NCBI GenBank assembly: GCA_031551755.1
Contig: JAVBNE010000027.1
Span: 1-17,410, forward strand
Source of the DNA: JAVBMU01 sp031551755
GTDB taxonomy: Bacteria; Actinomycetota; Actinomycetes; Actinomycetales; Cellulomonadaceae
Length of the DNA stretch: 17,410 nucleotides
Reading direction: 5' to 3'
Shown here: piece after piece, positions 7,155 to 15,451 of the stretch
Layout: each line of letters opens with the position of its first letter
How positions within the stretch are numbered: the stretch's first letter is position 1
Notes under the pieces: model-generated
Databases searched by the model: none
Told to the model about the DNA's origin: nothing
What the model saw: only the letters and a program-made list of their open reading frames with translations
Made by a program: the position numbers and the translations under genes

Positions 7155-7561
7155 GGCGTCGTCTGATCTCTTTCTCTCGAACCGCTAACTGTCCGGCCCC
7201 CGCGCTCGGGCGTGTCGCTCAGTGGCGGCACGGTCGTGCGCTGACATCTCACGATGGAGGACCGTTGGATATGTGGACCGCAGCCGACCGTGCTGCTGCA
7301 CGGCATGGGACTTCAGTTCACAACGTTTGTTGAGCCCGTTCGGAACAGCGTTCCGCAGACCGCCCGATCATCTCGACAGTCGGCAGACCACAGGCCCGAT
7401 CGAATCGAGCCGGACCCCGCAAAACCCGGGATCGGAGTTCACCACTGTTCGACACATGAAAGTGCGCACCTGAGACAGGCAACCTGAGCAGTGTGCCACA
7501 ACCGGTTGGGATGCGCCAATCGAGACTCCGGAAGACCGCAAGGGTGAAGCGGCGTTGAACC
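7155..7561 (-). promoter_or_regulatory. S10 operon leader and promoter region, 407 bases without a gene
   Basis: No conserved reading frame is present. Two perfect small hairpins occur: CCGTGC/GCACGG with a TGCT loop (7288-7303) and CGGAAC/GTTCCG with an AGC loop (7341-7355). A seven-base direct repeat ACCTGAG occurs at 7468-7474 and 7482-7488. The TA dinucleotide is almost absent, and I could not find a convincing -10 hexamer on the minus strand. A TTGCCT-17-TCATGT arrangement near 7456-7484 is the best I found and is poor. Nor do I see a clear terminator after the gene that ends at 7562, so upstream transcription may read into the S10 operon. The region is the expected place for S10 operon control. 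Confidence 0.45.
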
Positions 7562-7999
7562 TCAGGCGATGAGCAGGTCACCCCGCTGGACTTGGGCACG
7601 GCCCACACCGGCCAGCAGAATCCCCACCGTCTGACCAGCTGTGGCGACGTCCTGGTGACGACGGAAGGCCTCGATCGCCCGTACCGTCGAGCCGATCACC
7701 CCCGAGTTGCCGGACACCTTCACCGCCTCGCCCACCCGGATCTCGCCGCTTTCGACGGTTCCGGTGACGACCGTGCCCCGTCCCGTGATTGAGAAGATGT
7801 CCTCGACCCGCATGGCGAATCCACGGGCGGGATTCGCGAGCCGTCCGCCGGCGGCACCGCTGCCGGGCGTCGGCGGGCTCGTGGAGGTCGACGGAGGCAC
7901 CCGGGACACAGTCACCATCGAAGGGGCCGGGGCATAGTGGTCCACGACAGGTCCAGCACCCTCCGCCTGCCGTTCGCGTCGCTTTCGCCCAAAGATCAT
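7562..7999 (-). CDS. Small protein with a lone EF-Tu domain II-like barrel
   Basis: The 145-residue protein has no GTPase domain. Residues 1-10 are basic (MIFGRKRRER). Residues 17-58 are a Pro/Ser/Thr-rich linker. Residues 60-145 match domain II of EF-Tu: RVEDIFSITGRGTVVTGTVE is nearly the same as the EF-Tu motif IEDVFTITGRGTVVTGKVE encoded by tuf nearby, and the rest aligns with it at roughly 40% identity by eye, to a QRGDLLIA ending. In EF-Tu this beta-barrel contacts the aminoacyl end of tRNA and domain I; a role for the isolated barrel is unknown to me. The frame is open far upstream, but the ATG at 7999 has an excellent GGGAGGA site seven bases before it. It lies 61 bases after the GH114 gene and is probably co-transcribed with it. 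It is not a broken tuf copy: it has its own leader, linker and ribosome site. Confidence 0.85.
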   Translation of the reverse strand: MIFGRKRRERQAEGAGPVVDHYAPAPSMVTVSRVPPSTSTSPPTPGSGAAGGRLANPARGFAMRVEDIFSITGRGTVVTGTVESGEIRVGEAVKVSGNSGVIGSTVRAIEAFRRHQDVATAGQTVGILLAGVGRAQVQRGDLLIA

Positions 8000-8060
8000 T
8001 CGAACATCCTCCCACCGCAGCCACGCAGGACCGCCGCCTCCTGCGGAGCCTTCGAAATGG

Positions 8061-8879
8061 TCACGGGCATCGGATGAGCCATCCGCCCAGCTCCTTCTTC
8101 TTGACGATCGTGCTGACCCCGTCGTAGCGCTTCCCGCAGTCTGTGGGACTCGTGCCGTATTCGATACGCAGCACGGACTTTCCGGCAGCGACAAAGGGCG
8201 CGTACTTCGCACATTCATCGTATTCCCCGCAGCTCTCATTGACCGCGAAGTCGAAATACGGTTCGAGGGCGACGATCTGGTCGACGTCATTTTTGAGGCC
8301 GACGGCGAGTCCGAAGGAATGGGCGAGTTCCGCAAGGTGCCTGTTGTACGCGAGCTGGTCGTCACTCGCGAGTGGAAAACCAGTCTCGTTCACATAGCCA
8401 TCGACATTATCGAAGTCGATCCCGTCGAAACCCTTCCGCGCGCAAGACGCCGTCCGGGCCGCCATGATCGGCGACAGAACGGACACGGCTCGCACGTCCA
8501 GCCATTGCTCGCCACGCCAGCCGTCCATATCCGCACCGCGCACCGACCGTGGGAAAGCTCTGGCGTCCGCCCGCCAGTCCTCCCAGGCACCCGCGTTGAC
8601 GTAACAGACCGCGAATTTGCCCGCATCATGCAGCCGGCGGACCTGCTCCGGCGTCGTCTCGTCGCCGTCGACCACGTAGACATCAGCGTCCACGTTTAGA
8701 TCCGGACCCGGGCTGCCTATGTTGTACTGCCAGCGCACTTTGGGTGACGGCACCCAGTCCCCCAGGACGAAGGAGTCGCGTTGGGACGTGACAGCGGTCG
8801 TCGGTTCCGGGGAAGCACAACCCCCGGCGAGGGCCGCGAGGACGAGCAAGAGAACGTGACCTCGGGCAAGGGAAAGCAT
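8061..8879 (-). CDS. GH114 endo-alpha-1,4-polygalactosaminidase-like lipoprotein
   Basis: The 272-residue protein begins with a lipoprotein signal: MLSLARGHVLLLVLAALAGG, then the lipid-attachment Cys21. The rest fits the GH114/TM1410-like TIM barrel (Pfam Glyco_hydro_114). Visible blocks are a WQYNIGSP strand (50-57), a VYVVDGDETTPEQVRRL stretch (67-83), CYVNAGAWEDWR (92-103), the family hallmark GFDGIDFDNVDGY (150-162), GLKNDVDQI (194-202), FDFAVNESCGEYDEC (209-223) and GKSVLRIEYG near the end. Candidate catalytic acids are in the DxDNVD block and the Glu of NESC, all present. Known GH114 enzymes cut alpha-1,4-linked galactosamine polymers; the substrate here is inferred. The start is at 8879 because GGAG lies six bases before it and the signal peptide begins there. 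It is divergent from the spherulin-4 gene, and its likely place is the outer face of the membrane. Confidence 0.88.
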   Translation of the reverse strand: MLSLARGHVLLLVLAALAGGCASPEPTTAVTSQRDSFVLGDWVPSPKVRWQYNIGSPGPDLNVDADVYVVDGDETTPEQVRRLHDAGKFAVCYVNAGAWEDWRADARAFPRSVRGADMDGWRGEQWLDVRAVSVLSPIMAARTASCARKGFDGIDFDNVDGYVNETGFPLASDDQLAYNRHLAELAHSFGLAVGLKNDVDQIVALEPYFDFAVNESCGEYDECAKYAPFVAAGKSVLRIEYGTSPTDCGKRYDGVSTIVKKKELGGWLIRCP

Positions 8880-9101
8880 GCGGGACTCCGTAGAAGCAGG
8901 ACAGCCCCGACCACCGAGGCACAAAGACAGGCGATACATCGGCCAGAACGAAGACATTATCAACATCCCAGGAAACCGGACATATGGCCTGCACTTCCAA
9001 TTAGCGCCACCCCGAAATGCAGGCCGCGGCCGCGGGGCGCCTGTATTTACCCTCGAAACGGCTTCGGACTCAGAATACCAGAATGATGGGATAATGCGGA
9101 C
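8880..9101. promoter_or_regulatory. Divergent promoter region between the GH114 and spherulin-4 genes
   Basis: This 222-base intergenic stretch is visibly richer in A and T than its neighbours. A GATAAT hexamer for the minus strand lies at 8956-8961, about 77 bases before the GH114 start, and a second GATAAT for the plus strand lies at 9090-9095. Neither has a clear TTGACA partner at normal spacing. A perfect 8-base inverted repeat, GGCCTGCA (8986-8993) and TGCAGGCC (9018-9025), lies between them, partly overlapping a 12-base palindrome CCGCGGCCGCGG (9024-9035). These could form an operator serving both genes. The repeats are seen; the regulatory role is inferred. Confidence 0.45.
9090..9095 (+). 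promoter_or_regulatory. Candidate -10 element for a leaderless spherulin-4 mRNA
   Basis: GATAAT ends six bases before the ATG at 9102, which is the distance from a -10 box to a transcription start. There is no ribosome site in front of that ATG. Leaderless mRNAs with this arrangement are common in actinobacteria. No good -35 match is visible 16-19 bases upstream, so the call rests on the -10 alone. Confidence 0.4.
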
Positions 9102-9785
9102 ATGCGCGTCGCATCGGCCTTGAATGAACCGTCTATGACGATCGCCCACGCCGTGCCCTGGTACATACACCCGGCCGTGGCACCGAGGCAATGGGCCGGC
9201 CTCTCTCGCATTCTCGGCGGGGACGACTTCGTCGTCGTCAATCCCCACAACGGGCCGGGCGATCGTGCCGACCCGTACTATCCGGCGGCGATCGCCGCAC
9301 TCGACCCGCAGCGAGTGGTCGGATACGTCGACCTCGACTACGGCCGCCGCTCACCCAGCGCTGTCCGCGACGACGTACTGCATTGGTCAAAGTGGTACGG
9401 AGTGCGGTCCATCATGTACGACCAGGTGCCGTCCGATCCTGCATCGAGCGATCTCATCCGGGTCCTGACAGGGCTCGCCCGATGTACCGGAGCACGGACC
9501 GTGATCGGCAATCCGGGCACGACGGTCCCACACGCGATCTTGAAATGCTTCGATATCGCCTGCACAGCAGAGATGTCTGCAGACACCTACCTGCGAACGT
9601 GGTTGCCGACAGCACCGTCGGAGGGCTGTGAACTGTGGCATCTGATCCACTCGTGCCCCGCTCACCTTCGACCGGAGGTGGTGGACAAAGCCGCGAACCT
9701 GGGAGTGAGATACCTGCACGTGACCTCCCAGACGTTACCGAACCCGTGGCAAGGATGGGACGACCAGGTCCCGCGGCATCGCTGA
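9102..9785 (+). CDS. Spherulin-4 family (Sph3/GH135-like) protein
   Basis: The 227-residue protein matches the spherulin-4 family, a TIM barrel related to the fungal endo-alpha-1,4-N-acetylgalactosaminidase Sph3 (GH135). Visible blocks are AHAVPWYIHPAVAPRQW (16-31), DDFVVVNPHNGPGDRADPYY (41-60), RVVGYVDLDYGRRSP (71-85), KWYGVRSIMYDQVP (97-110) and a later segment with DIACTAEMSADTYLRTW (151-167). The family usually has Asp-Glu at the end of the fourth block; here it is Asp107-Gln108, while Glu157 is kept. No signal peptide is present, and an in-frame stop at 9084-9086 rules out a longer N-terminus. The start at 9102 has no ribosome site and may be leaderless; ATG at 9135 is an alternative. 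It is the only plus-strand gene here, pointing toward tuf and ending at a shared terminator. Confidence 0.85.
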   Translation: MRVASALNEPSMTIAHAVPWYIHPAVAPRQWAGLSRILGGDDFVVVNPHNGPGDRADPYYPAAIAALDPQRVVGYVDLDYGRRSPSAVRDDVLHWSKWYGVRSIMYDQVPSDPASSDLIRVLTGLARCTGARTVIGNPGTTVPHAILKCFDIACTAEMSADTYLRTWLPTAPSEGCELWHLIHSCPAHLRPEVVDKAANLGVRYLHVTSQTLPNPWQGWDDQVPRHR

Positions 9786-9826
9786 CGAAGCGCACATGTA
9801 CCACCGAGGCAGTCCGACCCGGCATA

Positions 9827-9863
9827 CGAAAGAGCCCGGCCCCCGAGGGGTCGGGCTCTTTCG
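9827..9863. terminator. Strong bidirectional terminator hairpin between spherulin-4 gene and tuf
   Basis: CGAAAGAGCCCGGCCCC (9827-9843) pairs with GGGGTCGGGCTCTTTCG (9847-9863) across a three-base loop. This is a 17-pair stem with one G-T wobble. Each strand ends in CTCTTTCG, so it can act in both directions: 42 bases after the spherulin-4 stop on the plus strand and 44 bases after the tuf stop on the minus strand. Confidence 0.85.
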
Positions 9864-9871
9864 GTTGATCT

Positions 9872-9901
9872 CACCGAGGCGGGCTCACACCCGCCTCGGT
9901 G
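9872..9901 (-). terminator. First hairpin after tuf
   Basis: CACCGAGGCGGG (9872-9883) and CCCGCCTCGGTG (9890-9901) form a perfect 12-pair stem with a six-base loop. It starts five bases after the tuf stop on the transcribed strand and precedes the 9827-9863 hairpin, so tuf ends in a tandem pair. It lacks a T-run, as many actinobacterial terminators do. Confidence 0.75.
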
Positions 9902-9906
9902 TCAGA

Positions 9907-11103
9907 TCACTTGACGATCTTGGTGACCCGGCCGGAGCCTACGGTGCGACCACCCTCACGGATGGCGAAGCCGAGGCCCTCTTCCATCGCGATGGGCTGG
10001 ATCAGCTCCACGGTCATCTCGGTGTTGTCACCGGGCATCACCATGTCGGTGCCCTCAGGCAGCGTGATGACACCCGTGACGTCCGTGGTCCGGAAGTAGA
10101 ACTGCGGACGGTAGTTCGAGTAGAACGGGCTCTTACGGCCGCCCTCGTCCTTGCCCAAGATGTACACCTGGGCCTCGAACTGCGTGTGCGGAGTGATCGA
10201 ACCCGGCTTGACGACAACCTGGCCGCGCTCGACGTCCTCACGCTTGATACCACGCAGCAACAGACCGGTGTTGTCACCCGCCTGCGCCTGGTCCATCTGC
10301 TTGTGGAAGGTCTCAATACCCGTGACCGTCGTCTTCTGCGGCTCACGGATACCGACGATCTCCACCTCGGAGTTCAGGTCGAGCGTGCCACGCTCCACCT
10401 TCCCGGTGACAACGGTGCCACGACCGGTGATCGTGAAGACGTCCTCGATCGGCATCAAGAACGGCTTCTCCAACTCACGCACGGGCTCGGGGACGTTCTC
10501 GTCCACGGCCTCCATGAGCTCGACGATCTTCGCAACCCAGGTCGGGTCGCCCTCGAGCGCCTTGAGACCGGAGACCTGAACCACCGGCGCGTTGTCGCCA
10601 TCGAAGCCCTGCGAGGACAGCAGCTCACGGACCTCCATCTCGACGAGTTCGAGGATCTCCTCGTCGTCGACCATGTCGGACTTGTTCAGCGCCACCAGCA
10701 GGTAAGGCACACCGACCTGGCGTGCGAGCAGCACGTGCTCCCGCGTCTGGGCCATCGGGCCATCGGTAGCGGCGACCACCAGGATCGCGCCGTCCATCTG
10801 GGCGGCACCGGTGATCATGTTCTTGATGTAGTCGGCGTGGCCGGGAGCATCGACGTGCGCGTAGTGACGCTTGGGCGTCTCGTACTCGATGTGCGCGATG
10901 TTGATCGTGATGCCGCGCTGCTTCTCTTCCGGCGCCGCGTCGATCTCGTCGAAGTTGCGCTGCACGTTCGCCGGCAGATCCGGGTACGTGTCCGCAAGGG
11001 TCTTCGAGATCGCTGCCGTCAGCGTCGTCTTACCGTGGTCAACGTGACCGATGGTGCCGATGTTGACGTGCGGCTTGGTCCGCTCGAACTTGGCCTTAGC
11101 CAC
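9907..11103 (-). CDS. tuf: Translation elongation factor EF-Tu
   Basis: EF-Tu is the GTPase that delivers aminoacyl-tRNA to the ribosomal A site. The 398-residue protein is complete. Domain I has the P-loop GHVDHGKT (19-26), switch I QRGITINIAHIEYET (62-76), DAPGH with the catalytic histidine (85-89) and NKSD (140-143). Domain II carries PIEDVFTITGRGTVVTGKVE, and domain III has NYRPQFYFRTTDVTGVI and ends EGGRTVGSGRVTKIVK. The start is GTG at 11103 with an AGGAGG site upstream. It follows fusA by 124 bases that may hold an extra tuf promoter, and it is the last gene of the str operon here. All nucleotide-binding motifs are intact, which contrasts with the altered P-loop of the neighbouring fusA. 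Confidence 0.98.
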   Translation of the reverse strand: MAKAKFERTKPHVNIGTIGHVDHGKTTLTAAISKTLADTYPDLPANVQRNFDEIDAAPEEKQRGITINIAHIEYETPKRHYAHVDAPGHADYIKNMITGAAQMDGAILVVAATDGPMAQTREHVLLARQVGVPYLLVALNKSDMVDDEEILELVEMEVRELLSSQGFDGDNAPVVQVSGLKALEGDPTWVAKIVELMEAVDENVPEPVRELEKPFLMPIEDVFTITGRGTVVTGKVERGTLDLNSEVEIVGIREPQKTTVTGIETFHKQMDQAQAGDNTGLLLRGIKREDVERGQVVVKPGSITPHTQFEAQVYILGKDEGGRKSPFYSNYRPQFYFRTTDVTGVITLPEGTDMVMPGDNTEMTVELIQPIAMEEGLGFAIREGGRTVGSGRVTKIVK

Positions 11104-11160
11104 TGGGGTCCTCCTGGGACTTGGGTAGATGTGCCGAACGTGGCGAATGTTGACCCGAAG

Positions 11161-11166
11161 ATCCTA
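11161..11166 (-). promoter_or_regulatory. Candidate -10 of a tuf promoter in the fusA-tuf gap
   Basis: On the minus strand TAGGAT fits the actinobacterial TAnnnT form and would place a start about 50 bases before the tuf GTG. The best upstream partner, GGAAAC or GAAACC at 17-18 bases, does not resemble TTGACA. A hairpin just after the fusA stop (arms 11193-11200 and 11213-11220, one wobble pair) could weaken read-through from fusA. Extra tuf promoters are known in other bacteria; this one is a guess. Confidence 0.3.
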
Positions 11167-11227
11167 CATCCGCGGGGCGTTGCGGTTTCCTACAGGTTGA
11201 TGGTGTTGGTCTTCGACCTGTGGGGAC

Positions 11228-13330
<2,103 letters not shown>

Positions 13331-13430
13331 GGTGGTTCCCTCAGGTCGGTGGGTTGAGACTCGAAACCCTGGGCGCCTGGCCGGCGAGGTCGGGTTCCCC
13401 TGGAGCAATCCCGACCGCGCCGAAGGCGGC

Positions 13431-13901
13431 TTACCAGCGGTAGTGGGCGAATGCCTTGTTGGACTCGGCCATCTTGTGCATGTCCTCCCGGCGCTTGACA
13501 GCGGCACCGAGGCCGTTGCTCGCGTCGAGGATCTCGTTCATGAGGCGCTCGGTCATGGTCTTCTCGCGACGGGCGCGCGAGTAGTCCGTCAGCCAACGCA
13601 GGGCGAGCGTGGTGGCCCGGACGGGACGCACCTCGATCGGCACCTGGTAGGTCGCACCACCGACGCGGCGCGAACGCACCTCAAGGGCGGGGCGCACGTT
13701 GTCCAGCGCCCGCTTGAGCACGACGACCGGGTCGCCGTCGGTTTTCGCGCGGACACCCTCCAGGGCGCCGTAGACGATGGCCTCGGCAGTGGACTTCTTT
13801 CCGTCGAGCAGGACCTTGTTGATCAGCTGCGTGACGACGGGCGACCCGTAGACGGGGTCGACGATGAGCGGCCGCGATGGGGCCGGACCCTTGCGCGGCA
13901 T
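13431..13901 (-). CDS. rpsG: 30S ribosomal protein S7
   Basis: S7 starts assembly of the 30S head and contacts mRNA at the E site; in Escherichia coli it also represses the str operon. The 156-residue protein is exactly the usual length. It begins MPRKGPAPSRPLIVDPVYGS and contains LINKVLLDGKKSTAEAIVYG, NVRPALEVRSRRVGGATYQV and PIEVRPVRATTLALRWL, and ends ESNKAFAHYRW. The ATG at 13901 lies one base after the rpsL stop. A 100-base gap follows before the expected fusA start; I see no hairpin of note in it. Confidence 0.97.
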   Translation of the reverse strand: MPRKGPAPSRPLIVDPVYGSPVVTQLINKVLLDGKKSTAEAIVYGALEGVRAKTDGDPVVVLKRALDNVRPALEVRSRRVGGATYQVPIEVRPVRATTLALRWLTDYSRARREKTMTERLMNEILDASNGLGAAVKRREDMHKMAESNKAFAHYRW

Positions 13902-13902
13902 A

Positions 13903-14277
13903 TCAGCTCTTCTCCTTCTTGGCGCCGTAGCGGCTGCGAGCCTGCTTACGGTTCTTGACACCCTGCGTGTCGAGCGCACCGCGCACGATCTTGTAGCGCA
14001 CACCCGGGAGGTCCTTCACCCGGCCGCCGCGCACGAGCACGATCGAGTGCTCCTGGAGATTGTGGCCCACACCGGGGATGTACGCGGTGACCTCCACCTG
14101 GGTGGAGAGCTTCACACGTGCGACCTTGCGCAGGGCGGAGTTCGGCTTTTTCGGAGTGGTGGTGTACACGCGGGTGCACACGCCACGCCGCTGCGGGGAA
14201 CCCTTCAGCGCGGGAGTCTTGGACTTCCCGGCCTTAGAGGTCCGCCCCTTGCGGACGAGCTGTTGGATCGTAGGCAC
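13903..14277 (-). CDS. rpsL: 30S ribosomal protein S12
   Basis: S12 sits at the decoding centre and controls accuracy; changes in it cause streptomycin resistance. The 124-residue protein starts from GTG at 14277 (five bases after GGAG) as (M)PTIQQLVRKGRTSKAGKSK. It contains CTRVYTTTPKKPNSALRKVA, EVTAYIPGVGHNLQEHS and VLVRGGRVKDLPGVRYK. The resistance positions are wild type: Lys43, Lys88 and Pro91. The tail RYGAKKEKS is typical of actinobacteria. The frame is open upstream, but that part is unconserved. It is the first gene of the str operon. Confidence 0.97.
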   Translation of the reverse strand: MPTIQQLVRKGRTSKAGKSKTPALKGSPQRRGVCTRVYTTTPKKPNSALRKVARVKLSTQVEVTAYIPGVGHNLQEHSIVLVRGGRVKDLPGVRYKIVRGALDTQGVKNRKQARSRYGAKKEKS

Positions 14278-14518
14278 TACGTCTCCGTGTCTTCTCGAGC
14301 TTTCCGGGTGACCCCGGCGGTGGTCGTGGGCTTCGCGCCGATCACAGGCGGCGCCCAGCGACTCACGATCGTCGCTCGCGCCACTTACCACCGGCTCGAT
14401 GGTCCTCCTCCAGCGTGGCCGTGGCCAAGGCCGGATCGGGAATGCCCGGGCACTCACATCAGGCCCCGGGAGTCCATAGACCAGCGCTCCGCGACAGCGG
14501 GGCGGTCACTCAAGATCC
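14278..14518 (-). promoter_or_regulatory. str operon leader region
   Basis: This is a non-coding stretch between the upstream gene's terminator and rpsL, so the str promoter should lie here or run through from above. I found a small stem-loop (CTCCGC/GCGGGG, 14487-14502, one wobble pair) and two CCCGGG palindromes near 14446 and 14465. There is no clear -35/-10 pair: TTGAGT on the minus strand near 14510 has no partner at normal spacing. The assignment is by position only. Confidence 0.35.
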
Positions 14519-14542
14519 ACAAAAGGGCCCGACGGCGCGGGC
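14519..14542 (-). terminator. Terminator of the membrane protein gene
   Basis: On the minus strand GCCCG and CGGGC (14538-14542 and 14527-14531) form a stem with a six-base loop, followed directly by CCTTTTGT. This looks like a short intrinsic terminator 30 bases after the stop at 14572. The stem is only five pairs, so its efficiency is uncertain. Confidence 0.5.
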
Positions 14543-14571
14543 ACAATCCCCAACGTTACCACAGACCCCGT

Positions 14572-15381
14572 TCACAGCCCCGTTCGATTCCAGCCGGCCG
14601 CGCGATCGCTCGACGCCACCTGGGCGCACAAAGGCGCAGCGCTCCAGCCGCCAGCGATCAGGCGACCGCCAAAGGGGCAACGGCCAGGCTCTCCCCCGCA
14701 CGCCGCGGTGCCACCCCCTGCCTCCTGTGAAAGCGCTCGTTCCCCCCACCCCATCCCAACCGCCAAGACAATGACCACGGCCAGCGTCGCGACGGCCAAG
14801 GCCCACGCCCACGCCCCTTGCGGCGCCCACCGCCGGCGCCATGCCAATTGCACGGCGAGCCCGATCCCGACCACCAGGGTGCCGACCAACCCGACAGAGG
14901 TCGCGACGATGATGTATCGGGTTTGAGAAACTGCGAGATCCAACCATCCACCCACCACGGCGCCGAAGGGACGGCTCCCGGGTCGGCTGCCGGCGATAGC
15001 CGCCCCGCTCAGCAGGGCAACGACCCATGACAGGTACGCCCACGCGCCGACTTTCATCCGAAGATCAGCATCCGAATGGGACCAGGTGGCGCAGATAGCG
15101 ACGAGGCCGGGCGCAACGAGAACCACCGGCGCGAACGCGATCATCCAGAACGTCACCCCGGCATGCGTGCTCTTCCCCGGCCCCGGCCCGACGCACAGGA
15201 CGAGCCCGCAGACCGCCAAACATGGCAACAACATCGCAACCAACACGATCACGAACACGATCATTAGCTCAATGGCGCGAACCCGGTCCTGCTGCGGCCG
15301 GTCGTTCTGCGCGGCCGATGCCCTAGCCCTGGCGTCGCGCTCACGCCTGGCTCGCTGCCTCGGCGTCGGCCGCTTGGGCAT
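14572..15381 (-). CDS. Uncharacterised five-helix membrane protein between rpoC and rpsL
   Basis: I do not recognise a family. The 269-residue product starts MPKRPTPRQRARRERDARAR, a strongly basic cytoplasmic N-terminus of about 35 residues. Five hydrophobic segments follow, at about 37-64, 76-98, 111-131, 156-180 and 190-212. A polar C-terminal tail of some 55 residues, rich in Gly, Ala and Cys, ends the protein. The start at 15381 has an AAGGGTGG ribosome site, and the frame upstream of it crosses the rpoC terminator, so a longer form is unlikely. It is isolated by a hairpin on each side, so it is probably its own transcription unit. The tail could be unreliable, and the gene is less certain than its neighbours, but the regular helix pattern supports real coding. 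Confidence 0.7.
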   Translation of the reverse strand: MPKRPTPRQRARRERDARARASAAQNDRPQQDRVRAIELMIVFVIVLVAMLLPCLAVCGLVLCVGPGPGKSTHAGVTFWMIAFAPVVLVAPGLVAICATWSHSDADLRMKVGAWAYLSWVVALLSGAAIAGSRPGSRPFGAVVGGWLDLAVSQTRYIIVATSVGLVGTLVVGIGLAVQLAWRRRWAPQGAWAWALAVATLAVVIVLAVGMGWGERALSQEAGGGTAACGGEPGRCPFGGRLIAGGWSAAPLCAQVASSDRAAGWNRTGL

Positions 15382-15451
15382 CGTCCACCCTTCATCGCTC
15401 GTGCCGCTCTGCCGCCGGGCGAGTCGGCACGGATCGTTGCCATGGCGAGAC

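Noticed and set aside
7562..7999. EF-Tu domain II gene as a pseudogene from tuf duplication
   Set aside because: The frame is intact, the sequence has diverged in a domain-like way, and it has its own linker, start and ribosome site.
8000..8365. Longer N-terminus for the EF-Tu domain II protein
   Set aside because: The open frame runs back into the GH114 gene in another frame; the strong ribosome site and the change of composition favour the start at 7999.
8880..9248. Longer N-terminus for the GH114 protein
   Set aside because: It would bury the lipoprotein signal inside the protein and cross the divergent promoter region and the spherulin-4 gene.
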